Source of the DNA: Streptomyces murinus
GTDB lineage: Bacteria; Actinomycetota; Actinomycetes; Streptomycetales; Streptomycetaceae
Assembly (NCBI RefSeq): GCF_002154555.1
Contig: NZ_MUNF01000015.1
Coordinates: 1 to 56,957 of the forward strand
Direction: 5' to 3'
DNA: 56,957 nt
Part shown: positions 1 through 7,053 of the stretch, piece after piece
Position numbering within the stretch: the first letter of the stretch is position 1
How the letters are laid out: the number at the start of each line of letters is the position of its first letter
The notes under the pieces: generated by a model
The model's database searches: none
What the model was told of the DNA's origin: nothing
What the model saw: the letters and a program-made list of their open reading frames with translations, nothing else
Program-made: the position numbers and the translations under genes

Positions 1-353
1 TGCCGGTCGTCGCCCTCGCCGAGCGCTACCGGGTGCTCGCCGCCACCGGCCTCGCCCCGGCCGACCCCACCGCCTCGGCGCACTGGTCCGGGCCGCGTGC
101 CCGCCGGATCCTGCGGGCCGGCTTCGACTGGTGGCTGGAGTGGGAGCAGGACGAACACCCCCGCCGCCACATCGACCTCAACCACCTGGCGTTCGCGCTG
201 TCCTGCGCGGGCCGCCCGGCCGAGGCCGCCGTCCTCTTCCGGCGCATCGGCGCCCACGCCACCCGGGCCCCCTGGAGCTACCCGCACCGCGACCCGCGCG
301 CCGCCTTCCGCGCGGCCCGCGCCCAGGCCTCGGCATTCCTTGCGCATCCCTGA
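1..353 (+). CDS. C-terminal part of an unknown protein (5' end outside the window)
   Basis: The frame is open from the first bases of the window to a TGA at 351-353, so only the last ~116 residues are visible. The fragment is rich in Ala and Arg. It contains an amphipathic stretch (about 178-250) whose alternating small and Leu residues look like one tetratricopeptide-type helical hairpin. No catalytic motif is visible and I do not recognise the family. It points toward the molybdopterin oxidoreductase gene, 71 bases downstream. That it is coding is likely from third-position G+C and reading-frame length; the function is unknown. Confidence 0.6.
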   Translation, partial: PVVALAERYRVLAATGLAPADPTASAHWSGPRARRILRAGFDWWLEWEQDEHPRRHIDLNHLAFALSCAGRPAEAAVLFRRIGAHATRAPWSYPHRDPRAAFRAARAQASAFLAHP

Positions 354-424
354 ATTCCTTACGAATCCCTGACCGGGGCCCCGATTCCCTGGCCACCCCG
401 CAGGCCCGGTGTTCGAATGAGGAG

Positions 425-1141
425 GTGAACCCCGAACCCTCCGAGGAGCGGGACGGCACCCCCGTCGGCCGCCGTGTCTTCCTCGGCACCCTCGGCCTGG
501 GCGCCCTCGGCGTGCTCGCCGCGCCCACCCTGCAACGCGCCCTGGAGGGCATCGCGGGCAAGGACCCGACGGGCCTGACCGGTCTGCTGCCCAACGGCGG
601 CGGCTTCCGCTACTACTCGGTCGCCGCCTCCGTCCCCGACAAGAACGCCACGGACTACCGCCTGACCGTCGGCGGCCTGGTCGACCGACCTCGTGCCTAC
701 ACCCTCGCCGAGCTGCGCGCCCTGCCACAGACCCGGCTGGTCAAGGACGTCCAGTGCGTCACCGGCTGGCGGGTCCCCGGCACCCCCTTCGAGGGCGTAC
801 GCCTCGCCGACCTCCTCGACGCGGCCGGGGTCCGCCGCGGCGCCAAGGCGATCCGCTTCACCTGCTTCGACGGCACCTACAGCGAGAGCCTCACCCTCGA
901 CCAGGCCCGCCGCCCGGACGTCCTGGTCGCCCTGCGCATGCAGAACAAGGACATCGGCCACGACCACGGCGGCCCCGTCCGCCTCTATGTCGCGCCCATG
1001 TACTTCTACAAGTCCGCCAAATGGCTCTCCGGCATCACCGTCACCGACCGCGTCGAGCCGGGCTACTGGGAGAACCTGGGCTACGACGTCGACGCCTGGG
1101 TCGGCCGTTCGAACGGACGCACCGATGAGCCTACGAGCTGA
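425..1141 (+). CDS. Tat-exported molybdopterin-dependent oxidoreductase (sulfite oxidase/YedY-like)
   Basis: This 238-residue protein begins with a twin-arginine signal: GRRVFLG followed by a Gly/Ala/Leu-rich hydrophobic stretch (residues about 15-40). The rest is the oxidoreductase molybdopterin-binding domain of the sulfite oxidase superfamily. The probable Mo-ligating cysteine lies in VQCVTGW, followed by a WRVPGTPFEGV-type segment. Family members reduce or oxidise small S- or N-oxides outside the membrane. The GTG at 425 is the only plausible start; an AGGAGG directly abuts it, which is unusually close. The gene overlaps the next one, a heme-b membrane protein, by 17 bases. This suggests a MsrPQ-like pair in which the cytochrome feeds electrons to the Mo enzyme; the substrate is not evident. 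Confidence 0.85.
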   Translation: MNPEPSEERDGTPVGRRVFLGTLGLGALGVLAAPTLQRALEGIAGKDPTGLTGLLPNGGGFRYYSVAASVPDKNATDYRLTVGGLVDRPRAYTLAELRALPQTRLVKDVQCVTGWRVPGTPFEGVRLADLLDAAGVRRGAKAIRFTCFDGTYSESLTLDQARRPDVLVALRMQNKDIGHDHGGPVRLYVAPMYFYKSAKWLSGITVTDRVEPGYWENLGYDVDAWVGRSNGRTDEPTS

Positions 1142-1763
1142 CACCCCGGCCCGCCCCGCCGCCCGGATCCGCCGCTTCTCCCGGGCCGAACGCTGGGTGC
1201 ACCGGACCACGGCCGCGCTGATGGGCGTGTGCGTGGTGACCGCGGCCGTCCTCTACATCCCCCAGCTCGCCGTCCTGGTCGGCCGCCGCGCCCTGGTCGT
1301 CCGCGTCCATGAGTGCGCCGGGCTCGCGCTGCCCGCCCCCGTCCTGCTGGGCCTGGCCTCCCGCGCCTTCCGCGCCGATCTGCGCTTCCTCAACCGGTTC
1401 GGCCCGCACGACAAGGTCTGGCTGCGGGCCGCCCTGCGCCGCGACCGACGCCCGCAGGTGCGCCCGGCGGGCAAGTTCAACGCCGGGCAGAAGATCTACG
1501 CCGCCTGGATCGCCGGGGCGACCCTGGTCATGCTCGGCACCGGCCTGCTGATGTGGTTCACCCATCTCGCCCCACTGGTCTGGCGCACCTCCGCCACCTT
1601 CGTCCACGACTGGCTCGCCCTCACCATCGCGGTCGTCCTGGCCGGCCATATCGGCATGGCGCTGGGCGATCCGGAGGCGCGGGAGGGGCTGCGCACGGGC
1701 ACGGTCAGCGAGGAGTGGGCTAAACGGCAGCACCCGCTGTGGCGAACCCGCCCGCGCCCCTGA
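1125..1763 (+). CDS. Cytochrome b561-like four-helix membrane protein, partner of the Mo oxidoreductase
   Basis: The 212-residue product has about four hydrophobic segments (near residues 28-48, 62-82, 132-155 and 165-185). Histidines at the helix ends suit heme b ligation: ERWVHR, RVHECAG, FVHDWLA and AGHIGMA. This arrangement is that of the formate-dehydrogenase-gamma/cytochrome b561 superfamily, which passes electrons from the quinone pool to exported enzymes. The ATG at 1125 lies inside the end of the upstream oxidoreductase gene, so translation is probably coupled. Much longer readings of this frame upstream of 1125 are shadows of the oxidoreductase. A strong hairpin follows directly. 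Electron-donor function is inferred from family and context. Confidence 0.83.
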   Translation: MSLRADTPARPAARIRRFSRAERWVHRTTAALMGVCVVTAAVLYIPQLAVLVGRRALVVRVHECAGLALPAPVLLGLASRAFRADLRFLNRFGPHDKVWLRAALRRDRRPQVRPAGKFNAGQKIYAAWIAGATLVMLGTGLLMWFTHLAPLVWRTSATFVHDWLALTIAVVLAGHIGMALGDPEAREGLRTGTVSEEWAKRQHPLWRTRPRP

Positions 1764-1782
1764 ACGGGTCCGGGTCCACGAA

Positions 1783-1816
1783 GAGGCCCGCCCCCCGGAA
1801 AAGGGGGGCGGGCCTC
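1783..1816. terminator. Bidirectional intrinsic terminator
   Basis: A perfect 14-bp G+C-rich stem (1783-1796 with 1803-1816) closes on a 6-base loop, GGAAAA. It lies between the convergent ends of the cytochrome gene (1763) and the gluconate permease gene (1836), so it can serve both. Confidence 0.85.
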
Positions 1817-1835
1817 CGTCGTCGTACCGCCGTCG

Positions 1836-3233
1836 CTACACCACCAGTGACAGCACCAGCACCAGCGCGCCGCCGACCACCGACAGGATCGTCTCCATGA
1901 TCGACCAGGTCTTGACGGTCTGGCCGACGGTGAGTCCGAAGTACTCCTTGACCAGCCAGAACCCGGCGTCGTTGACGAAGCTGAAGAAGAGCGAGCCGGC
2001 GCCGATCGCCAGGACCAGCAGCGCGGTGTGCGCGGTCGACATGTCGGCCGCGAGCGGGGCGACCAGACCGGCCGCCGAGACCGTCGCCACCGTCGCCGAG
2101 CCCGTCGCGAGCCGGATCACCACGGCGATCAGCCAGGCCAGCAGCACCGCCGGGATCGACCAGCTCCTGGAGACGTCAAGGATCATCTGGCCGACACCGC
2201 AGTCGATCAGCGTCTGCTTGAAGCCGCCGCCCGCGCCCACGATCAGCAGGATGCCGGCGATGGGCATCAGGCCCTTCTCCACCGTGGCCTGGAGCCGCTC
2301 CTTGCTGAACCCGGCGGGCCGGCCCAGCGTGAAGAAGCCGACGATCACCGCGGCGAGCAGCGCGATCAGCGGGGCACCGATGACGTCGAAGGCACGCTGC
2401 GTGGTGTTCGCCGGGTCGTCGATGACGATGTCCACCAGCGCCTTGAGCAGCATCAGCGCCACCGGCAGCAGGATGGTCACGAGCGTCGCGGCGAAGCTCG
2501 GACGGCGGGTCAGCTCCTGCGAGGGCCGCTGCGGCAGCATCCGCTCGGGCGCCGGGACGTCCACCCAGCGGGCCGCGACCTTCGAGAACAGCGGGCCGCC
2601 GACGATCACCGTCGGGATGGCGACCAGGATGCCGAACGCCAGCGTCACCCCCAGGTTGGCGTGCAGCGCGGAGATCGCGACCAGCGGGCCCGGGTGCGGC
2701 GGGATCAGACCGTGCATCACGGACAGACCGGCCAGCGCCGGGATGCCGATGCGCATCAGGGAGTAGTTGCCGCGCTTGGCGACCATCAGCACGACCGGGA
2801 TCAGCAGCACGATGCCGACCTCGAAGAAGATCGGCAGCCCGATCACGGAGGCGATGAGCACCATCGCCCACGGCATCGCCCGGCCGCTCGCCCTGGCCAG
2901 GATCGTGTCCACGATCTGGTCCGCGCCCCCGGAGTCGGCGAGCAGTTTGCCGAGCGTGGCGCCCAGCGCGATCAGCACACCGACGCTGGCGACCGTGGCG
3001 CCGAGCCCGGTGGTGAAACTGGTGAGCACCTTGTCGAGGGGCGCGCCGGCGGCCGCGCCGAGCGCCAGCGACCCGATGGTCAGCGCCAGGAAGGCATGCA
3101 GCTTGAACTTGGTGATGAGCAGGACGATCACCGCGATGCCCACCAGGACGGCGATGCCCAGCTGGGCGTGTCCTGCGGTGGAGATCGGCGGAGGGGCGTC
3201 CGCTGCCAGCATCTCGACGCTGAGTCTGGTCAC
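1836..3233 (-). CDS. gntT: Gluconate:H+ symporter (GntP/GntT family)
   Basis: About 465 residues and 12-14 hydrophobic segments fit the GntP family of gluconate/organic-acid:proton symporters. Typical stretches include a conserved PHPGPL-like motif (IPPHPGPLVAIS) and long Leu/Ile/Val/Ala helices throughout. The chosen GTG at 3231-3233 has an AAGGA six bases upstream. A longer reading to 3365 would add a Pro/Ser-rich, non-membrane N-terminus and run into gntK, so I reject it. The gene follows gntK by 37 bases on the same strand, so the two form a gntK-gntT operon for gluconate uptake and phosphorylation. The likely controller is the divergent FadR/GntR-type regulator at 3937. Confidence 0.9.
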   Translation of the reverse strand: MTRLSVEMLAADAPPPISTAGHAQLGIAVLVGIAVIVLLITKFKLHAFLALTIGSLALGAAAGAPLDKVLTSFTTGLGATVASVGVLIALGATLGKLLADSGGADQIVDTILARASGRAMPWAMVLIASVIGLPIFFEVGIVLLIPVVLMVAKRGNYSLMRIGIPALAGLSVMHGLIPPHPGPLVAISALHANLGVTLAFGILVAIPTVIVGGPLFSKVAARWVDVPAPERMLPQRPSQELTRRPSFAATLVTILLPVALMLLKALVDIVIDDPANTTQRAFDVIGAPLIALLAAVIVGFFTLGRPAGFSKERLQATVEKGLMPIAGILLIVGAGGGFKQTLIDCGVGQMILDVSRSWSIPAVLLAWLIAVVIRLATGSATVATVSAAGLVAPLAADMSTAHTALLVLAIGAGSLFFSFVNDAGFWLVKEYFGLTVGQTVKTWSIMETILSVVGGALVLVLSLVV

Positions 3234-3270
3234 GGGGGTTCCTTGCGGTAACAGGGAGTTGGGGAGGGCG

Positions 3271-3795
3271 CTACTGCGGCGCGGATGCGGTGGACAGCCC
3301 GTCCAGTGCCAGTACGGCGCGTTCGGTGATCTCCTCGGGGCCGCCGGCGACGTCCACGGCGACACCCGCCTCGTCCGGCCCGAGGGGCTCCAGCGTGGCG
3401 AACTGCGAGTCCAGCAGCGCGGTCGGCATGAAGTGGCCCTGCCGGTGCGCCATCCGGTCCTCGATCAGCTTCCGGTCACCGGTCAGGTGCACGAACACGA
3501 CCCCGGGCGCCACCGCCCGCAGCCGGTCCCGGTACGCCCGCTTCAGCGCCGAACTGCTGACCACCCCGCCGAGCCCCGCCCGCCCGTGCGCCCAGTGGCC
3601 GATGGCGTCCAGCCAGGGCAGGCGGTCGCTGTCGTCCAGCGGTATCCCGGCCGTCATCTTGTCGATGTTGGCCTTGGGGTGGAAGTCGTCGCCCTCGGCG
3701 TACGGGACGCCCAGCCGCGCGGCGAGCAGGGGACCGATCGTGGTCTTGCCCGTCCCCGCGACGCCCATCACGACGACGACCTGGGGGGTTCGCAT
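3271..3795 (-). CDS. gntK: Gluconokinase (thermoresistant type)
   Basis: The 174-residue product is the usual length for GntK-type gluconokinase, which phosphorylates D-gluconate to 6-phosphogluconate for the pentose phosphate or Entner-Doudoroff routes. The Walker A loop is GVAGTGKTT near the N-terminus. It is followed by the family-specific EGDDFHPKAN substrate motif and, later, SSSALKRAYRD and the HRQGHFMP segment. The ATG at 3793-3795 is preceded by GAGG with good spacing; an ATG nine codons further upstream lacks a site. First gene of a gntK-gntT operon, divergent from the regulator gene. Confidence 0.93.
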   Translation of the reverse strand: MRTPQVVVVMGVAGTGKTTIGPLLAARLGVPYAEGDDFHPKANIDKMTAGIPLDDSDRLPWLDAIGHWAHGRAGLGGVVSSSALKRAYRDRLRAVAPGVVFVHLTGDRKLIEDRMAHRQGHFMPTALLDSQFATLEPLGPDEAGVAVDVAGGPEEITERAVLALDGLSTASAPQ

Positions 3796-3936
3796 GTACT
3801 GCCTCGCTGTCTTCCTCGACATCCGACGCCACGGCGGCGTCGCCACACTGAAACCTATTAGGTACGACGAATTCAAGAGTCTGTGATGTATAAGTCTGAC
3901 TTTTTGTTTCCGTGACCTACGCCGTACGCTGAGTGC
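3796..3936. promoter_or_regulatory. Divergent gntK/gntR control region with candidate operator
   Basis: This 141-bp spacer is A/T-richer than its surroundings and separates divergently read gntK and gntR, so it must hold both promoters. CCTATTAGG (3854-3862) is a 9-bp palindrome apart from its centre. It lies within a run of A/T-rich sequence ending in a T5 stretch (3901-3905). GntR/FadR-type regulators typically bind such short inverted repeats, but I cannot identify the operator with certainty. Confidence 0.4.
3925..3930 (+). promoter_or_regulatory. Candidate -10 hexamer of a leaderless gntR transcript
   Basis: TACGCT ends 6 bases before the ATG at 3937 and no Shine-Dalgarno sequence is present, which suggests that transcription starts at or next to the start codon. 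Confidence 0.4.
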
Positions 3937-4638
3937 ATGAGCACACCGGGCCGGGGGCTGCACGGCCGCGTACTGGACAGCCTCGGCCCCGCGATCACCG
4001 CGGGCGAGTACCCGCCGGGCAGCATCCTGCGCACCGACGAACTCGCTCAGCACTTCGAGGTGTCACGCTCCGTGATGCGCGAGGCGGTGCGGGTCCTCGA
4101 ATCCATGCACCTCGTCGAGTCCCGCCGCCGCGTGGGCGTCACCGTCCGCCCCAAGAGCGAGTGGAACGTCTACGACCCGCAGGTCATCCGCTGGCGGCTG
4201 GCCGGCGCCGACCGCCCCCACCAGCTGCGCTCGCTCACCGTGCTGCGCTCCGCGATCGAACCGGCCGCGGCCGGACTCGCGGCCCGGCACGCCACCGCCG
4301 AGCAGTGCGCCGAACTCACCGAGTGCGCGCTCGGCATGGTCGCCCACTCACGCGGCCACCGGCTCGCGGAGTACCTGTTCCACGACGTCGCCTTCCACCG
4401 GGTCATCCTCACCGCCTCCGGCAACGAGATGTTCGCCCGCCTCGGCGATGTCGTGGCCGAGGTGCTGACCGGCCGCACCCAGCACGAGGTCATGTTCGAG
4501 GACCCCGACCCGGCGGCCGTCACCCTGCATGTACGGGTCGCCGAGGCGGTGCGCGCCCGGGACGCGGTCCGCGCCGAGGAACTCACCCGGCAGATCACCG
4601 TGGGCGCGCTCCAGGAACTGGACATCCTGGCACCCTGA
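3937..4638 (+). CDS. gntR: GntR-family (FadR/FCD subgroup) transcriptional regulator of gluconate genes
   Basis: The 233-residue protein has an N-terminal winged helix-turn-helix (residues about 10-75; helix pair around LAQHFEVSRSVMREAVRVLE) and a C-terminal all-helical FCD effector domain. That domain keeps the metal-binding pattern, with conserved His and Asp residues around FHDVAFHRVI. FCD regulators sense sugar acids such as gluconate. It is divergent from gntK-gntT, so it most likely represses that operon and perhaps itself. There is no ribosome binding site; TACGCT sits 6 bases before the ATG, so the mRNA may be leaderless. Confidence 0.88.
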   Translation: MSTPGRGLHGRVLDSLGPAITAGEYPPGSILRTDELAQHFEVSRSVMREAVRVLESMHLVESRRRVGVTVRPKSEWNVYDPQVIRWRLAGADRPHQLRSLTVLRSAIEPAAAGLAARHATAEQCAELTECALGMVAHSRGHRLAEYLFHDVAFHRVILTASGNEMFARLGDVVAEVLTGRTQHEVMFEDPDPAAVTLHVRVAEAVRARDAVRAEELTRQITVGALQELDILAP

Positions 4639-4673
4639 CCGGGGCGCGGCAGACGGGAACTGTCAGACAGGCC

Positions 4674-5048
4674 CTAGTCCAGGAAGTCCCCGTCCACGTA
4701 CACCCACGCCCCGTCCACCCGCTCGAACCGGCTGCGCTCATGCAGCGAGCCGCCCCGGTAGGAGGCGCGGAAGGTCACCGTCCCGGTGGCGTGGAAGGCG
4801 GACCCGTCGGCGCCGCCGAGGATCTCCAGACCCGTCCACCGCATCCGCGGATCGAGGTCGAGCCGCTCCGGCCGGGTCCGCGGATGCCAGGTGCGCAGCA
4901 GATACCCCGTGTCCCCCTTGACGAAGGCGCAGTACCGCGAGCGCATCAGCAGCTCGGCGGTCGGCGCGTCCGCGGCGCCCGAGTGGAAACGGCCGCAGCA
5001 GGCGTCGTAGGACTGAGGCAGTCCGCAGGGGCAGGTACGCGTGGTCAT
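4674..5048 (-). CDS. YchJ/UPF0225-family protein with SEC-C zinc motif
   Basis: The 124-residue product starts with a SEC-C-like cysteine motif (CPCG, then DACCGRFHSG), which binds zinc. It continues with the YchJ middle domain, with the typical AELLMRSRYCAFVKGD and LLRTWHPRTRP segments and an NTF2-like ending. The family's function is not established. I choose the ATG at 5046-5048, with GGGG just upstream; starts 3 and 11 codons further out remain possible. It stands alone, convergent with gntR, with 35 bases between them. Confidence 0.85.
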   Translation of the reverse strand: MTTRTCPCGLPQSYDACCGRFHSGAADAPTAELLMRSRYCAFVKGDTGYLLRTWHPRTRPERLDLDPRMRWTGLEILGGADGSAFHATGTVTFRASYRGGSLHERSRFERVDGAWVYVDGDFLD

Positions 5049-5130
5049 GCGCCCCATTGTGCCGGGACGGGACGGGCGCACCGGGCCCGGGGGCAGGGGA
5101 GGCGTCCGCCGCCGGGCGGGTGCACAGTGG

Positions 5131-5172
5131 AGAACGGGCGGACCCGCGAAGCGCAGAACGGGCGGACCCGCG
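5131..5172 (+). repeat. Two 18-bp direct repeats upstream of the DUF1876 gene
   Basis: The 18-mer at 5131-5148 recurs exactly at 5155-5172, a period of 24 bp. Each copy contains CGGG-N4-CCCG, a short inverted repeat. The pair ends 57 bases before the DUF1876 start, so a tandem regulator-binding site is plausible. Confidence 0.6.
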
Positions 5173-5229
5173 GCGGACGTACGGCCCGGCGCGCCCGGGG
5201 GCCCGCGCCGCGAGGAGGAGGGACGGACG

Positions 5230-5547
5230 ATGACCCGACCCGTCAGCAGCCATCACCCGCCGGCCGTCAAGGAGTGGCGGCTGAACCTGTACCTGTCCGA
5301 GCACGACCCGGACACCACGGCCCGGATCGTCCTGGACACCGGGGACAACGTCCTGGAGAGCCACGCCGAGGCCCGCCGCAACCCGTACGACCGCGACATA
5401 CCCGAGATCGGCGACGAACTCGCCGCCGGCCGCGCCCTGATCGCCATGGGCCGGCTGCTGGTGCGCGCGGCCAACGGCGACATGCGGGCGCTGGGCGCGA
5501 TCGACACGGAGAGCAGCCCCACACCGCTCTGGCTGCCCCGGGAGTGA
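5230..5547 (+). CDS. DUF1876 (dsRBD-fold, Rv1738-like) protein
   Basis: The 105-residue product matches DUF1876: a beta-rich N-terminal half (KEWRLNLYLSEHD, TARIVLDTG), a conserved NPYDRDIPEIGDELAAGRAL turn, then a helix. Mycobacterial relatives (Rv1738, Rv2632c) are hypoxia/dormancy induced, and Rv1738 has a fold like ribosome-hibernation factors. The ATG at 5230 is preceded by GAGGAGGAGGG. Nine bases separate it from the next gene, a homologue-like match to Rv0571c, another dormancy (DosR) regulon member. An oxygen- or stress-linked operon is inferred. The two 18-bp repeats upstream are candidates for its control. Confidence 0.85.
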   Translation: MTRPVSSHHPPAVKEWRLNLYLSEHDPDTTARIVLDTGDNVLESHAEARRNPYDRDIPEIGDELAAGRALIAMGRLLVRAANGDMRALGAIDTESSPTPLWLPRE

Positions 5548-5556
5548 GGTGCCGCC

Positions 5557-6888
5557 GTGCGGTTCGCCGACCGGCTGGAAGCGGGGCGCAGGCTCGGCGC
5601 CCGCCTGGAACAGCTGCGGGGCCCGGACGTGGTGGTGCTCGGACTGCCGCGCGGGGGAGTACCGGTGGCCGCCGAGGTCGCCGACGCCCTGGACGCCCCG
5701 CTGGATGTCTGCCTCGTGCGCAAACTCGGGGTGCCGTACCAGCCCGAACTGGCGATGGGCGCGATCGGCGAGGACGGCGTACGGGTGCTCAACGCGGACG
5801 TGCTGCGCGGCACCGGCGTCCGCGACGACGAACTCGCCCGGATCGAGGAGCGCGAGCGCCGGGTGCTCGCCGAACGCGCCGAACGCTACCGGGGCGAATG
5901 CCCCTCCGTGCCGCTCACCGGCCGCACCGCCGTGGTCGTGGACGACGGGGTGGCCACCGGCTCCACCGCCCGGGTCGCCTGCCGGGTCGCCCGCGCCCGC
6001 GGCGCCGCCCGTATCGTGCTCGCGGTCCCCGTCGCCCCCCGCGACGTCGCCCGCCGCCTCGGTGGCGACGCCGACGACGTGGTCTGCCTGGAGACACCCT
6101 GGGACTTCGCCGCCGTCGGACAGTTCTACGACGACTTCACCCAGGCCGAGGACGTGGAGGTCACGGCGTGTCTGCGCCGGGCACGGCGACGTCGCCCGAG
6201 CGCCGGACCGGGCGGCCGGGCCGCCGAGCGGGAGGTGACCGTGCCCGCCGGTGCGGTACGGCTGGGCGGCGGCCTGACCGTGCCCGAGGGCGCCACCGGC
6301 GTCATCGCCTTCGCGCACGGCAGCGGCAGCAGCCGGCACAGCCCCCGCAACCGGCAGGTCGCCGAGGGCCTGCACCGCGCCGGGCTCGGCACCCTGCTGT
6401 TCGACCTGCTCACCGACGCGGAGGCACGGGACCGCGACAACGTGTTCGACATCCCGCTGCTGGCCGGCCGGCTGCTCGCCGCCACCCAGTGGCTGCGCGC
6501 GGAACCCGCGACCTCCGGCCTCGCCCTCGGCTACTTCGGCGCCAGCACCGGCGCGGCCGCCGCCCTGTGGGCCGCCGTCGAGGGGCATCCCGCCGCCGTC
6601 GTCTCCCGGGGCGGCCGCCCCGACCTCGCCGGACCCCGGCTCCCCGAGGTCACCGCGCCCACCCTGCTGATCGTCGGCGGCGCCGACCCCCTCGTCCTCG
6701 ACCTCAACCGGGACGCGCGGTCCCGGCTGCGCTGCGAGAACCGGCTGGAGACCGTCCCCGGCGCCACCCACCTCTTCGAGGAACCCGGCACGCTGGAGAG
6801 GGTGACCGAACTGGCCCGCGACTGGTTCACGGACCATCTGGCACCCGCGCACGTCCAGGGTCCCTCGACCCCGGCACCGGACGGCTGA
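5557..6888 (+). CDS. Phosphoribosyltransferase - alpha/beta hydrolase fusion protein (Rv0571c-like)
   Basis: This 443-residue two-domain protein has a type I phosphoribosyltransferase domain at residues 1-205, with the PRPP-binding loop VVVDDGVATGSTA at about 126-138. A dienelactone-hydrolase-like alpha/beta hydrolase follows at about 225-435: nucleophile elbow GASTG with Ser330, acid in GGADPLV, and catalytic His in GATHLFEEPG. The GTG at 5557 is preceded by GGAGTGAGG, which overlaps the stop of the DUF1876 gene. The same fusion and length are found in the M. tuberculosis DosR regulon. Substrate and biological role are unknown; co-transcription with DUF1876 suggests a role in dormancy or low oxygen. 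Confidence 0.87.
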   Translation: MRFADRLEAGRRLGARLEQLRGPDVVVLGLPRGGVPVAAEVADALDAPLDVCLVRKLGVPYQPELAMGAIGEDGVRVLNADVLRGTGVRDDELARIEERERRVLAERAERYRGECPSVPLTGRTAVVVDDGVATGSTARVACRVARARGAARIVLAVPVAPRDVARRLGGDADDVVCLETPWDFAAVGQFYDDFTQAEDVEVTACLRRARRRRPSAGPGGRAAEREVTVPAGAVRLGGGLTVPEGATGVIAFAHGSGSSRHSPRNRQVAEGLHRAGLGTLLFDLLTDAEARDRDNVFDIPLLAGRLLAATQWLRAEPATSGLALGYFGASTGAAAALWAAVEGHPAAVVSRGGRPDLAGPRLPEVTAPTLLIVGGADPLVLDLNRDARSRLRCENRLETVPGATHLFEEPGTLERVTELARDWFTDHLAPAHVQGPSTPAPDG

Positions 6889-7053
6889 CCGCCCCGAGAC
6901 CGCTGCCCTTCAGGCCCGCCGGACACGCCTCGAACCCGCCGCCCCCGAGGACACCGTCTGGCTGCGCAGGACCTTCGACGCGCAGACCCGGGGCGCCCAC
7001 GTCGAGCCGGGGCCCGACGGCACCCTCGTCGTCTCGTCGTCCCTCGGTGAGGC
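6889..7053 (+). pseudogene. Possible remnant of a gene's 3' end
   Basis: Between the fusion-protein stop and the PolX stop, the frame starting at 6908 reads as sensible protein (LEPAAPEDTVWLRRTFDAQ and on to a DGTLVVSS ending). It has no start codon or ribosome binding site and no stop before it enters the convergent polX gene. The composition is protein-like, but the family is not recognisable. It could be the tail of a lost gene or chance open reading in G+C-rich DNA. Confidence 0.3.
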
